Notes: generated by a model not told the origin, from the letters alone. A stretch of DNA of 64,000 bases from Streptococcus zalophi (GCF_016481285.1 NZ_JAENBP010000003.1:158166-222165); one strand, 5' to 3'. Positions 16,084-26,043 are shown, numbered from the stretch's first letter. Numbers and translations are program-made.

Positions 16084-17463
16084 TTAATTCAGTCCAAGAT
16101 CTTTCATAAATGGTTCAAATTCTTTATCTTGTATCATTTTATTAATAATTTCCTTAATTAAATAAATTTGAATTGAAAGCCTGTCTTCTTTTAATGCAGT
16201 TTTGCAAACTTCTTCAATACTTACACTAATATCACTTATATTTTCAAAAACCGGCAAAATATCTGATACTTGCTGCAATCCTTCTTCTTTATGGGAGATA
16301 AAACTACTTCCCTTACTTATTTCTCTTAATTCATCAAAAGTTTTATTAACGAATGACAGTCCAAAATAATCTGGTTTGCCTCCTCTTTCTATTAATCTAG
16401 CGTATCCAATTATTTTTGTTTTCAGCTTTAAGTTTTTGGAGGATAATCCCCATTCCTCCAAAAATTCTCTCTCCATTGCATTAATAATAATATCATTAAA
16501 AGAGTTTATTTTTCTTTTTTTATAATCTAAATACCAATCAACCGAACCTGAGCCAGAGGGAGCATAACGATTTGCATTTGATTTTGAATATTTACCCTGC
16601 AGACCAATTAAAATTTTATTATCAGAAGTAAAAACTATTGTTGAAGCCCCTAAAAAATTGGCACTTCTATTTTGTTCTAGAGGATTTAGTATATTATTAT
16701 CCAACATTAAGTTTATTCCCTCAAATTTTATTCCAATTTCATCAGTCTTCATAAAATTTTTATAAACAATCTCATGAGTGCATTGTCCATCGTAATAATT
16801 AGATTTACTAACTGTCATCGTTTTAATTTTATTGTTATCATCAAATAATAAACTATTATTTTGCTTCAAAAGATTACCATTATTCATAAATTTATCCTTT
16901 TTAAGATTATGGTACATTATCTTAGGAACAAAATCTTGAATTTCTCTAGGAATATGATAGTTATTTTTTTTTCTAGTATTTATAGATAAATTATTAGTTT
17001 GTAAATATCTATTGATATCATCACTTATAACATAATACTCCTTTTCATTAGTCCTATTAAATGTTTTTATTTGATATCCAGATTGCAAATATTTTTGATT
17101 TAATTTTATTAATTTTTTTATTTTTTCTTGTTCGTTAGATGATAATGAATAAATTTCTATATTATTTTTTAAATAATTATATCTATATAATGCTAATAAA
17201 AAAATAATAATAAATAAGAAAAGTAGAAAAAATAACTTATTAAAAGATAATATATTTAATAATGAAAAATCAAAAAGTACATCAATATAATCAATTAAAG
17301 CAATCAACTGACTAATAACAACAATAACAATTGATAAAATCCACCATCTTCTATATCTAATTGTCATAAAAAACAAATCAACTTTTCCAGTCAAGAGATA
17401 GTAATATTTATTTCTATTTTTAAAAATATCTTTCATTTTTAACATTAAATTATTTTTCATCAT
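16084..17463 (-). CDS. Two-helix membrane protein with C-terminal Nudix domain, unknown function
   Basis: A 459-residue protein. Two membrane helices lie at about residues 40-58 and 77-93, joined by a short loop; the rest is a long cytoplasmic part. Residues 332-340, REFLEEWGL, match the core of the Nudix box (REUxEExGU), although the usual upstream Glu is replaced by Asp324 and an insertion separates the box from the glycine-rich SGSGSVDW stretch. Asn and Lys codons are abundant. It overlaps the phosphatase gene by 4 bases (ATGA). Two helices plus Nudix recalls the membrane-Nudix effectors listed for CBASS antiphage systems, but no nucleotide cyclase lies nearby. Nudix hydrolysis or ligand sensing is inferred. 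Confidence 0.75.
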   Translation of the reverse strand: MMKNNLMLKMKDIFKNRNKYYYLLTGKVDLFFMTIRYRRWWILSIVIVVISQLIALIDYIDVLFDFSLLNILSFNKLFFLLFLFIIIFLLALYRYNYLKNNIEIYSLSSNEQEKIKKLIKLNQKYLQSGYQIKTFNRTNEKEYYVISDDINRYLQTNNLSINTRKKNNYHIPREIQDFVPKIMYHNLKKDKFMNNGNLLKQNNSLLFDDNNKIKTMTVSKSNYYDGQCTHEIVYKNFMKTDEIGIKFEGINLMLDNNILNPLEQNRSANFLGASTIVFTSDNKILIGLQGKYSKSNANRYAPSGSGSVDWYLDYKKRKINSFNDIIINAMEREFLEEWGLSSKNLKLKTKIIGYARLIERGGKPDYFGLSFVNKTFDELREISKGSSFISHKEEGLQQVSDILPVFENISDISVSIEEVCKTALKEDRLSIQIYLIKEIINKMIQDKEFEPFMKDLGLN

Positions 17464-18242
17464 TTCATCCTTAACGTTAAAATACTAATATCATCTCTTT
17501 TTTTAAATTTGTTAGATTTTTCTTTATCTTCGTTTTTGAAGATATCAGAAATTATTCTAATGATATTCTCTGTTGTAAATTCTAACTCTAAAATATTATT
17601 TTTGAATTTAAAATAATCTAGAAATCCATCAGAACAAAGAATTAAGCGCTGATTTTCTTTTATCTGTAAAGTTCCAACTAAAGCATAATCTAGACCATAA
17701 GCATCTAATGAGCCTATCCAATAACCATTTTTTTGATTTAATTTTTTTCTGGTATCAATTAAGATTTCTTTCCTTTTTTCTGAATCAAAAATTTTTCTAA
17801 ACTTCTTTAAATCATTTTCAGAAAACCTACTAATTCTATGATCAGAAATAATTGTTTGACCTTCTATAATTAAAGAAGAATCTCCCAGAACCATATATTC
17901 TATTTGGTTATTTCTTGTTTTTCTAATGAAAATAATAGTAAATGTAGGTAACTTGTATTTTTGTATTGCTTCACTATCAAATAACATTTTTGTTTGATGA
18001 TTAATCTCTGAGAGAGTGTTTTTTAAGATACTTTTTAAAGAAAGTTCATCATTAAGGTGATTAGGCAACACTTCATTAATTAAGCTAACAAGCTTTTTAG
18101 AATCACTACCTTCTTGAAATAAATCCATATCAAATAAATCTGTGACACCATCCATAAGCCAGAAATAATTTTGATAAAATCCTACAATATCTTCATTAAA
18201 TAAACTAGTTCCTTTTAGTGATAAAAAATTTTCAACAATCAT
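17460..18242 (-). CDS. PP2C-type serine/threonine phosphatase-like protein
   Basis: A 260-residue soluble protein with the metal-binding motifs of the PPM/PP2C family in order: NED at 16-18, MDGVTD at 30-35, VLGDSS at 118-123, CSDGFLDY at 203-210 and RDDISIL at 249-255. It probably removes phosphate from Ser/Thr residues using Mn or Mg ions. ATG 18242 follows GAGGAAAACA and is preferred to ATG 18263, which lacks a ribosome site. It is the first gene of a two-gene operon, overlapping the membrane-Nudix gene by 4 bases. It is not the housekeeping phosphatase paired with the Ser/Thr kinase StkP/PknB: no kinase is next to it. Partner and target are unknown. Confidence 0.82.
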   Translation of the reverse strand: MIVENFLSLKGTSLFNEDIVGFYQNYFWLMDGVTDLFDMDLFQEGSDSKKLVSLINEVLPNHLNDELSLKSILKNTLSEINHQTKMLFDSEAIQKYKLPTFTIIFIRKTRNNQIEYMVLGDSSLIIEGQTIISDHRISRFSENDLKKFRKIFDSEKRKEILIDTRKKLNQKNGYWIGSLDAYGLDYALVGTLQIKENQRLILCSDGFLDYFKFKNNILELEFTTENIIRIISDIFKNEDKEKSNKFKKRDDISILTLRMK

Positions 18243-18277
18243 TGTTTTCCTCAGATATTTCATTAGTACTACTAATC

Positions 18278-18283
18278 ATTATA
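18278..18283 (-). promoter_or_regulatory. Extended -10 promoter element of the phosphatase / Nudix operon
   Basis: On the minus strand TATAAT is preceded by TGT, giving an extended -10 (TGnTATAAT) about 35 bases before the chosen ATG at 18242. No good -35 hexamer was seen. The two genes therefore seem to have their own promoter. Confidence 0.55.
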
Positions 18284-18466
18284 ACATATGAAAACAATTA
18301 ATAGAAAAAATTGGCTGAAACACTATCAGTTTAATTTTCTCAATTTATAAAATTAAGATAAACAAAAAGTCATCTATGATAGGTTCAGATAGATATCACA
18401 TTTGTCTAAAAAGTCTACCGTAAGTTGCTTATATTCATTTTACTACAAATTAAATCGTAATGATAA

Positions 18467-18873
18467 ATGATTGAAGTATAAGGTGAATAATAAATTTCAG
18501 TTCTTAAAATTGCTCAATTATTTAAACGATTCCGTACAACTATTGATAAGAGTATTAATTTTCTAAAATAAAGATAATCAGCAAGCGACTATTATTGTCA
18601 CTACAAAACTAATAAAATTGTTGTGACCATAGTGAAACATACCTTCCTAAAAAGGAAATAATTTTTATTTTAAGAATATTTTAAACAATATTAGTTAATA
18701 GACGTTATTAAAGAAATTTTAAAAAAACATATTTCTTTTTTTATGAAAATCTTATATCGTTTAGTAGAGCGTGACATCTTCAATAAATTAGAATTTCCAT
18801 AATAAGGATAACGTAAATCCAATGATTATGAAGAAAAGCGTAAAAAACAAGCTTCATATGACATATTATACTA
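18467..18873 (+). pseudogene. Decayed IS30-family transposase
   Basis: Translation with in-frame stops gives pieces that line up with the N-terminal half of IS30-type (IS1239-like) transposases as remembered: a DNA-binding helix KIAQLFKRFRTTIDKSINFL, then YYCHYKTNK, then YLPKKE, then MKILYRLVERDIF and KSNDYEEKRKKQA. Their order and spacing fit, but several stops and frameshifts separate them and the C-terminal DDE catalytic part is not found. It is therefore dead. No clear terminal repeats were recognised. The surrounding 18284-19001 gap is otherwise AT-rich and empty. Confidence 0.6.
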
Positions 18874-19001
18874 ACTTATAGTCGGTTTTACAGTTCAATT
18901 ATCAAAGAATTAAAAGTTATAAGTCATTGATATAAAACATATTGATGACTTTTTATATTATATTTTATCAAATTAATATTGCTAAAAAATCTTTTCAAAC
19001 T

Positions 19002-19033
19002 AAAAAAGAGCAACTCCTAGGAGTCACTCTTTT
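19002..19033 (-). terminator. Rho-independent terminator of asnS
   Basis: On the minus strand AAAGAGTGACTCC and GGAGTTGCTCTTT form a long stem with one mismatch and a TA loop, followed by a T-run. It lies 12 bases after the asnS stop. Confidence 0.9.
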
Positions 19034-19044
19034 CTTCTTATCTT

Positions 19045-20385
19045 TTATGGTTTCAAGCGGTGTAACATTCGTGGGAATGGAATGGCTTCGCGGATATGTT
19101 CATTGCCTGTGACAAAGGTTACCATACGTTCTAGTCCTAAACCAAAACCAGAATGTGGCACGCTACCGTACTTACGAAGATCTAAATACCAACCGTATTC
19201 TTCTTCTGATAAACCGAATTCAGCAATTTTAGTTTTTAAATAATCATAGTCAGTCGCACGTTCACTACCACCAATAATCTCACCGTAGCCTTCTGGTGCA
19301 ATCAAGTCGGCACAAATCACCACGTCATCTCTTGTTGGGTGTGGTTTCATATAGAAGGCTTTAATCGCTTTTGGATAGTTCATGATAAAGGTTGGCACAC
19401 CGTAGTAGTTTGACACAAAAGTTTCATGTGGTGAGCCAAAATCATCACCCCACTCGATTGGCTCGTAATCATTTTCGGCTGCTTTTTCTTGCAATAAAGC
19501 AATCGCATCATCATAGGTCACGCGCTTGAAAGGCTCCTTGAGGTATTTCTCTAAAAGACTTCTGTCGCGTTCTAAGACTTCAAGAGCGTAGCCTTGATTA
19601 TCCAACACCGCTTTGATTAGGAACTTAATATAGGCTTCTTGAATATCAAGAGATTCTTCGTGTTGGACAAATGCCATTTCTGGTTCAATCATCCAAAATT
19701 CAGTCAAATGACGTCTTGTTTTTGATTTCTCAGCTCGGAAAGTCGGACCAAAGGTAAAGACCTTACCAAGAGCCATCGCTCCTGCTTCTGCGTAAAGCTG
19801 TCCAGTTTGGCTTAGAAAGGCTGGTTGACCAAAATAATCCGTTTCAAATAATTCTGTAGTTCCTTCAGGCGCTGACCCTGTTAAAATTGGTGAGTCAATC
19901 TTGATGAAGCCTTCCTTATTAAAGAATTCATAAGTCGCACGGATAAGCTCATTACGGATTAACATGATGGCATGTTGCTTACGCGATCTCAACCAAAGGT
20001 GACGATGGTCCATCAAGAAGTCTGTCCCATGTTCTTTCGGAGTGATTGGGTATTCGTTACTTTCTCCGACCACTTCAAGGTCAACAACATCTAGTTCATA
20101 ACCAAATTTTGAACGTTCATCTTCTTTAACAATACCTTTGACAAGGACAGATGTTTCTTGGCTTAGCTTTTTAATCGTATTAAATTTTTCTAAACCTACT
20201 TCTTCACCAAATTTTTCGATAAAGTTTGGCTTAAAGGCAACCGCTTGGAAAAAGGCTGTCCCATCACGAAGTTGTAAAAAGGCTAATTTCCCTTTTCCTG
20301 ATTTATTGGCAACCCAGGCACCAATAGTGACTTCTTGACCAACATGGTTTTTAACATCGATAATTGATACGTATTTTTTTGACAT
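19045..20385 (-). CDS. asnS: Asparaginyl-tRNA synthetase
   Basis: Class IIb aminoacyl-tRNA synthetase of 446 residues that attaches asparagine to tRNA-Asn. An N-terminal OB-fold for anticodon binding ([20 protein letters not shown]) is followed by the catalytic core with motif 2 ([19 protein letters not shown]) and motif 3 ([15 protein letters not shown]). The motifs read Asn-type rather than Asp- or Lys-type. It follows the aminotransferase gene by 23 bases. No T-box leader was recognised upstream. Confidence 0.96.
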   Translation of the reverse strand: MSKKYVSIIDVKNHVGQEVTIGAWVANKSGKGKLAFLQLRDGTAFFQAVAFKPNFIEKFGEEVGLEKFNTIKKLSQETSVLVKGIVKEDERSKFGYELDVVDLEVVGESNEYPITPKEHGTDFLMDHRHLWLRSRKQHAIMLIRNELIRATYEFFNKEGFIKIDSPILTGSAPEGTTELFETDYFGQPAFLSQTGQLYAEAGAMALGKVFTFGPTFRAEKSKTRRHLTEFWMIEPEMAFVQHEESLDIQEAYIKFLIKAVLDNQGYALEVLERDRSLLEKYLKEPFKRVTYDDAIALLQEKAAENDYEPIEWGDDFGSPHETFVSNYYGVPTFIMNYPKAIKAFYMKPHPTRDDVVICADLIAPEGYGEIIGGSERATDYDYLKTKIAEFGLSEEEYGWYLDLRKYGSVPHSGFGLGLERMVTFVTGNEHIREAIPFPRMLHRLKP

Positions 20386-20408
20386 AATCTTTCTTTTCTA
20401 TCCTTTTC

Positions 20409-21590
20409 TTATTTTTTCATAAATGCTGTTAAGCGACGAACGCCTTCTTTGAGGGTTTCTAAGTCTGTGGCATAGCTTAAACGGACGTTTTCTGGCGCAC
20501 CAAAGCCCTCTCCTGTTACTAGAGCAACACCCACTTCTTCTAAAATGGCCATTGTAAAGTCTGTGACATTTTGATACCCTTTCATCACCATTGCCTTAGA
20601 AACATTTGGAAACAGGTAGAAAGCTCCTTGCGGTTTATCCACTTCAAAGCCAGGAACAGCCGCTAACAAGGGGTAAATGATATTGAGACGTTCTTCAAAG
20701 GCTTGTCTCATCTCTTCAATCACATCTTGAGGGCCACTAAGCGCTTCAATCGCAGCATACTGGGCAACGGTTGTCGGGTTTGAGGTGGTCTGTCCTAAAA
20801 TTTTACCCATTGCAGCAATAATTTCTGGCTGACCAACCGCAAAGCCAATGCGCCAACCCGTCATCGCATAAGTTTTTGAAACGCCATTGACAACAATCGT
20901 TTGTTGCTTAATCTCATCGCTCAGAGTTGAGATAGGTGTGAACTTAGCCCCATTATAAACCAGCCTACCATAAATGTCATCTGCTAAGATGAGAATATTA
21001 TTGTCAACTGCCCACTGGCCGATAGCTAAAAGTTCCTCTTTATCATAAATCATTCCTGTCGGGTTTGACGGTGAATTTAACAAGAGGACTTTAGTCTTCT
21101 CAGTTTTAGCCGCTTCTAGCTCAGCTACCGTCACTTTAAAGTGATTGCTTTGTTTGGTAGGAATAATGATTGGAGAGCCTTGTGCCATCTTGACCTGATC
21201 GGCATAGCTCACCCAGTAAGGAGCTGGTATCACAACCTCGTCAAAGGGATTAAGAACTGTCATGAAAAAACTATATAGTATAAACTTGGCACCTGTCCCT
21301 GCAACAATCTGATTAGTTGCAACAGAGTAGTCATAATAACGCTTCATATAATCTTGAATGGCTTCTTTTAGAGTTGGTAAACCTGAAGCTGGTGTGTAAA
21401 AACTTGCCGAACCATTTCTAATCGCTTCAATCGCTTTGTCTTGAATCGATGGAGGTGTTTTAAAATCAGGTTCTCCCAAAGTCAGATTGATAATATCTTT
21501 GCCACTTGCCTGTAAGGCTTTAGCACGGGCTCCTGCTTCTAAAGTTACACTCTCAGACATATTTAAGACACGGTCTGATAATCTTGTCAT
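20409..21590 (-). CDS. aspC: Aspartate aminotransferase, class I
   Basis: PLP enzyme of 393 residues transferring amino groups between aspartate and 2-oxoglutarate. NLTLGEPDF near the N-terminus, LLNSPSNPTG in the middle and VVNGVSKTYAMTGWRIG with the PLP-binding lysine are intact. The ATG at 21590 follows GGGAGGAGAT, so the 11-residue upstream extension is not needed. It is placed between dinG and asnS, an order shared with other streptococci and consistent with a link between aspartate and asparagine metabolism. Aspartate preference is inferred from family and position. Confidence 0.92.
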   Translation of the reverse strand: MTRLSDRVLNMSESVTLEAGARAKALQASGKDIINLTLGEPDFKTPPSIQDKAIEAIRNGSASFYTPASGLPTLKEAIQDYMKRYYDYSVATNQIVAGTGAKFILYSFFMTVLNPFDEVVIPAPYWVSYADQVKMAQGSPIIIPTKQSNHFKVTVAELEAAKTEKTKVLLLNSPSNPTGMIYDKEELLAIGQWAVDNNILILADDIYGRLVYNGAKFTPISTLSDEIKQQTIVVNGVSKTYAMTGWRIGFAVGQPEIIAAMGKILGQTTSNPTTVAQYAAIEALSGPQDVIEEMRQAFEERLNIIYPLLAAVPGFEVDKPQGAFYLFPNVSKAMVMKGYQNVTDFTMAILEEVGVALVTGEGFGAPENVRLSYATDLETLKEGVRRLTAFMKK

Positions 21591-21629
21591 ATCTCCTCCC
21601 ACATTTTTTCCATTAATTAACACTACCTA

Positions 21630-24095
21630 TTATAGCAAAAAATCAGATAGTTCTGATAGGATTTCCTCAAAATTTTCTTCCCTAACAGGAGATTGTTTGG
21701 CTAAGGCCTTGGTAATTTGTTTGCCGTAGCGTTTGGTTACCACTCTATTATCTAAAATAATAATCGCTGATTCCTGTGTTTGTCTACGATTGGTCCGTCC
21801 GATCGCTTGTTTTAATTTTAAAATAGCTACTGGCAGAGTATAATCATAAAAAGGATTTTTCTTATTGTCTCTAAGGTAGCTTGCCATCTTTTTGGTGAAA
21901 AAATCCTCAGGATTATCAAACGGTAAGCGAGTGATGACGGCTATCATTTTATCTTGTTGGGTAAAGTCAACCCCTTCCCAGAAACTGCCTGTTCCTAGTA
22001 ATAGCTTACTTTCTGCGTTGTCAAAACGTCGTTTAACATTACTAGCTAGACCATTTTTATACTGTGTCAGATGTTTGATATGATAATCATCCAATCGATC
22101 TGAGACTGACAACATGACTTGTTTTGACGTAAATAAAACCAGCATGGGAATATTTTTTCTGGTCAATGAAACTATTTTTTTAACCAATAAAGCCTCATAG
22201 GATGCTAGATCTGTTTTCTCATAGGGCTCTGCTTCTTTATCCAGCCAAATCTTCTGATTAAGACTGACATCAACAGGCAAATAATCAAAAGTAACCTCAT
22301 CAAAACCTAGTAAATCAGCGAGATTGACTTTTTTACTGATCGACAGTGTGGCTGATATAGCGTAGGTTTTCGTTTTCGGTGATAGATATTCTTGAAAACG
22401 TCTAAAGTCAGTCTGACCGCCTCTAAGATAGGTTTCACGGTGTGTCTCTAGCTGCTCACTCTCTAACCAAAAGACAGTTAAAGAACTAAGCAGTAATTCT
22501 TTCAATTCATCCAGATCATTATCTGGATACTCACTGATATCTTGTTTTAGTTGTATGAGGTGTTCTTCTTCTAAAAGATTTCTTTTTTTCTTATAGAAAT
22601 CCCCAACCAAATGACTTAATTCAAATTGAAGACTCTCTAGTAATCTTTGTAAAATAAGTGGAGGGTCTTGTTGCAATTTTTTGTGAATGATTTGTAAGAT
22701 TTTTGTGACATTCACCTTTTTTTGTGAAGTTCTTTCTAAAGCCAAAAAGAACTTTTGCGCTTCATCAATCACAAGAACCTTGTTTTCCAAAAAGGACTTA
22801 TCATGTTCTGAGCGAGCAAGCAAATAAGCATGATTAGTGATAATAATTGGTTTTTTACGATAATTACTTTCAATCCTATGCCAAAAATCAACCTCAAAAA
22901 AGGGAGATGACGCATCAATAAAACCATCATGTTTTATCTCGTCAAAATAAGCTTCAAAACGTTGTTTTTGCTTAACTTCATCCAAATCACCTGTCTTAGT
23001 TTCAAGTAACCAGACAAGTAATTGCATTTTATAGCGGTTAATCAGACGATTATGGTCCTGTCGCTGTAAGGTTTGGTAAAAAGCATCTAGTTTAAGATAA
23101 TTTTGCGGGCTTTTGATGCTTTGACAATCAATGTTAAAAGTTTCTTTAATTTGTCGAGCTTCACTAGCAACAATCTGATCTTGTAACACTTTAGTTGGCA
23201 CACTGATAAGGAGTTGCTTGCCATCTAGTCTTGGTAGAAGCGACAAAAGGTAGCCGTAAGTTTTACCAATCCCTGCTTGGGCTTCGATAAAACTAGTTGT
23301 TGGCTCCTCAAATCGTTTTTCAATTAATTGTGCAAACTGTGATTGGATTGGGCGTTCTTCTAACCCCAAATAATGACAATTAGTGTCAAAGTCGAGAGAT
23401 AAGTGTTTTGGTTTAGCCATTGGCTGATCTTTTTTTAGGAGAATATCCGCCACTCTAATATAATCCTTATCATCATATGATGATTTTTCAGCAATGATTT
23501 CTTTAATAACCAACTGAGATTCAAACAAGAGACTGTCACCAAATGTCACTATTTTTTCAAGTGTTCTTTTAGGCAGTTGACGCATTTTATTTCGTAATTT
23601 TAAGAATAATTCAGCGGTTGCTATGGCATCTGAAATGGCTATATGAGCATTTGCCAGATTAAGAGACAAACTTTTAGCTAGAATCGGCAAACTATATTTT
23701 TCTAGGGTAGGGTAGAAAACTTGAGTTAATTCAACCGTATCCACACGCGGTGTCATTAGTTCATAGCCTTCAAAAAATAATTGTTCTGCTAAAAGATTAG
23801 CATCAAACTTAACATTGTGCGCCACAAAAATGCAGTCTTCCAATAACTCAAAGATTTCTTTTGCCACTTGTGAAAACTCAGGTGCCTTACTTAAGCGCTC
23901 ATCTGTCAAACCAGTTAAAGCTATAATGTGGTCATCCAATCTTTCATGAGGATTAATATCTGTTTCATAGGTTTTAATAATGTGATCATCTTCAATAATG
24001 ACTATGCCAACTTGAATAATGGAAGCTGTTGTTCCTGCTGAGGTTGCTTCCAAATCAACAATGGCATATCTTGGCTTTTTCATCTCTTCTTTCAT
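21630..24095 (-). CDS. dinG: DinG-type ATP-dependent helicase with N-terminal exonuclease domain
   Basis: An 821-residue fusion. The first ~170 residues are a DEDD-type 3'-5' exonuclease domain (AIVDLEATSAG; HNVKFDANLLA; HIAISDAIATAELF). The rest is an XPD/DinG-like superfamily 2 helicase with Walker A EAQAGIGKTYG, a DEAH-like box VIDEAQKF and the late motif QAIGRTNRRQ. Firmicute DinG proteins with this fusion are described mainly as nucleases lacking strong helicase action, and lack the iron-sulfur cysteines of E. coli DinG. Likely in DNA repair. Two ATGs 12 bases apart (24095, 24083) are both possible starts. Confidence 0.92.
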   Translation of the reverse strand: MKEEMKKPRYAIVDLEATSAGTTASIIQVGIVIIEDDHIIKTYETDINPHERLDDHIIALTGLTDERLSKAPEFSQVAKEIFELLEDCIFVAHNVKFDANLLAEQLFFEGYELMTPRVDTVELTQVFYPTLEKYSLPILAKSLSLNLANAHIAISDAIATAELFLKLRNKMRQLPKRTLEKIVTFGDSLLFESQLVIKEIIAEKSSYDDKDYIRVADILLKKDQPMAKPKHLSLDFDTNCHYLGLEERPIQSQFAQLIEKRFEEPTTSFIEAQAGIGKTYGYLLSLLPRLDGKQLLISVPTKVLQDQIVASEARQIKETFNIDCQSIKSPQNYLKLDAFYQTLQRQDHNRLINRYKMQLLVWLLETKTGDLDEVKQKQRFEAYFDEIKHDGFIDASSPFFEVDFWHRIESNYRKKPIIITNHAYLLARSEHDKSFLENKVLVIDEAQKFFLALERTSQKKVNVTKILQIIHKKLQQDPPLILQRLLESLQFELSHLVGDFYKKKRNLLEEEHLIQLKQDISEYPDNDLDELKELLLSSLTVFWLESEQLETHRETYLRGGQTDFRRFQEYLSPKTKTYAISATLSISKKVNLADLLGFDEVTFDYLPVDVSLNQKIWLDKEAEPYEKTDLASYEALLVKKIVSLTRKNIPMLVLFTSKQVMLSVSDRLDDYHIKHLTQYKNGLASNVKRRFDNAESKLLLGTGSFWEGVDFTQQDKMIAVITRLPFDNPEDFFTKKMASYLRDNKKNPFYDYTLPVAILKLKQAIGRTNRRQTQESAIIILDNRVVTKRYGKQITKALAKQSPVREENFEEILSELSDFLL

Positions 24096-24156
24096 AATAT
24101 CCCTATTATATCATAGACTTAGTACTTTTCTATAGACGCTACAAAGTCTTTTCAAA

Positions 24157-24190
24157 ATAAAAAAACTCTAACAAACGATTTTGTTAGAGT
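24157..24190 (-). terminator. Rho-independent terminator of ppaC
   Basis: On the minus strand ACTCTAACAAA and TTTGTTAGAGT form an 11-bp stem followed by a T-run, starting 8 bases after the ppaC stop. Confidence 0.92.
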
Positions 24191-24197
24191 CGGTTTT

Positions 24198-25133
24198 TTA
24201 ACGATTAAAACTTTCAGTCAATTGTGGTACCACTTGTTTTTTACGAGAAACAGCACCCTCAAGAAAGGCATGATTGTCAACTAATTTGAAGTTAAAGGCT
24301 GCCTCAATTTTATCTCTATTATTACCAAGTGATAAAATTTCTGAATTAGAATTGATAATATCAGTAATCATCAAGACAAAGTCAGAATAACCGTTGGTAG
24401 CAATTGCTTCTTTAATAGCTGTTTCGATTTCTTCTTGACGTTCTAGGACATCAGCAATTTCTACTGTGTTGACTTGAGCGACACGGACCTTATTGCCATT
24501 AAGTTCAAACGTTTTAGCATCGATATCAATCAATTCATCAGCTGTTTTACTTGCAAGATTAGTACCAGCTTTTAGCATTTGAAGTCCATACTCTTCTAAG
24601 TTAACTTCTGCAATCTCAGCTAGCTCTTTAGCAACACCATGATCGATTTGGTGTGTTGTTGGTGATTTTAATAGCAAGGTATCTGAAATCAAACCAGAAA
24701 GTAGCATTCCTGCAATATCTTTAGGAACAGCAATGTTATTTTCTTTAAACATACGATAGGTAATCGTACTTGCTGAACCCACTGGCTCAAGACGCATAAA
24801 TAGTGGATTAGCTGTTTCAAAATTAGCCACACGGTGATGATCAACGACATAAACCACTTCAACATCTCGAATATCAGAGATAGATTGTTGAAATTCATTG
24901 TGGTCTGTCAACATGACTTGAGTTGAACCTGCTTCTTTAGCAGAATGAACAACTTCAAGAGGTTTAACACCAAAATAATCTAATGCAAAAGCTGTTTCTT
25001 CATTTGGTTCACCAAGAGCAACTGCCTTTGTATCATAACCAAATGCCTCTTTCGCTAGATAAGCAAAACCATAAGCCGAACCAACGGCGTCAGTATCAGG
25101 ATTTTGATGACCAAATACTAAAATTTTAGACAT
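24198..25133 (-). CDS. ppaC: Manganese-dependent inorganic pyrophosphatase
   Basis: Family II pyrophosphatase of 311 residues that hydrolyses diphosphate to phosphate and drives biosynthetic reactions. The DHH-family metal motifs are visible: [11 protein letters not shown] at the N-terminus, [10 protein letters not shown] near residue 96, and a C-terminal DHHA2 domain ending in [19 protein letters not shown], where the RKK residues bind substrate. It appears to be a single-gene unit with its own strong terminator. Confidence 0.96.
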   Translation of the reverse strand: MSKILVFGHQNPDTDAVGSAYGFAYLAKEAFGYDTKAVALGEPNEETAFALDYFGVKPLEVVHSAKEAGSTQVMLTDHNEFQQSISDIRDVEVVYVVDHHRVANFETANPLFMRLEPVGSASTITYRMFKENNIAVPKDIAGMLLSGLISDTLLLKSPTTHQIDHGVAKELAEIAEVNLEEYGLQMLKAGTNLASKTADELIDIDAKTFELNGNKVRVAQVNTVEIADVLERQEEIETAIKEAIATNGYSDFVLMITDIINSNSEILSLGNNRDKIEAAFNFKLVDNHAFLEGAVSRKKQVVPQLTESFNR

Positions 25134-25254
25134 TTTTTTACCTCTTCTAATATCTTTTTCTCAATTGACCTTATTTTATCAGAAAAATAAGGATATAGCA
25201 AAACTAGACACTTTTAAAAACAAAAGAAGCTATTTAACAAACTTCTTTTTGATA

Positions 25255-26043
25255 TTAACCATGAACACGTTTCATATAATCTTGATAGCTTTCTGTCTCC
25301 ATCAACTCTTGAGCATTTTTAACACGGTCTTTTGTTGGTGGCTTAACACCAGCTAATGGATAAGGAATCCCTAGTTCACGCCACTTAAATTCACCCATGG
25401 TATGATAGGGAAGAATCTCAAACTTGTCAACATTTTTTAAGGTTTTTACAAATTTACCAAGTTCGATCAAATCTTCATCAATATCGGTTAGACCTGGTAC
25501 CAAGACATGACGTATCCAAACGGGAATATTTTTATCAGACAAATAGCGGGCACAAGCAAGAATATTTTTATTGCTTTGGCTAGTCACAAAACGGTGAGTT
25601 TTATCATTGATTTCTTTAATATCTAGCAAGACTAAGTCTGTCACAGCAAGTAGTTTATCAAATATTTTATGGTATTCTGGTTTATCACGAAATGGTAGAG
25701 CACATGTATCTAAGGTACAATGAATACCTAATTTTTTAGCTTCTGTAAATAGCGCAGTGACAAATTCTATTTGAAGAAGGGCTTCACCACCACTAACAGT
25801 GATACCTCCTTTTTTGCCCCAGAAACCACGGTAACGAAGGGCTTCTTGTAAGACGTCTTCCACTGTACGTTCTTTAGATTGATTGGTTTCCATTTCCCAA
25901 GTATCAGGGTTATGACAGTATTGACAGCGCATTTTACAACCCTGCATGAAAACGATAAATCGAATCCCCGGGCCATCTACAGAACCAAAACTTTCTGTTG
26001 AGTGCACCATGCCTGTTACTTTATTATAATCAATAGTTGACAT
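25255..26043 (-). CDS. pflA: Pyruvate formate-lyase activating enzyme
   Basis: Radical SAM enzyme of 262 residues that generates the glycyl radical on pyruvate formate-lyase under anaerobic conditions. The CKMRCQYC segment (CxxxCxxC) near residue 35 binds the 4Fe-4S cluster, and GGITVSGGEALLQ is the SAM-binding glycine motif. The partner pfl gene is not nearby, as is usual in streptococci. Confidence 0.95.
   Translation of the reverse strand: MSTIDYNKVTGMVHSTESFGSVDGPGIRFIVFMQGCKMRCQYCHNPDTWEMETNQSKERTVEDVLQEALRYRGFWGKKGGITVSGGEALLQIEFVTALFTEAKKLGIHCTLDTCALPFRDKPEYHKIFDKLLAVTDLVLLDIKEINDKTHRFVTSQSNKNILACARYLSDKNIPVWIRHVLVPGLTDIDEDLIELGKFVKTLKNVDKFEILPYHTMGEFKWRELGIPYPLAGVKPPTKDRVKNAQELMETESYQDYMKRVHG

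Noticed and set aside
18243..18263. Upstream ATG (18263) for the PP2C gene
   Set aside because: No ribosome site before it, whereas ATG 18242 follows GAGGAAAACA. The choice does not affect the conserved domain.
20386..20408. T-box leader before asnS
   Set aside because: Only 23 bases separate asnS from the aminotransferase stop and no T-box motif (AGGGUGGnACCGCG) was seen there or before the aminotransferase.
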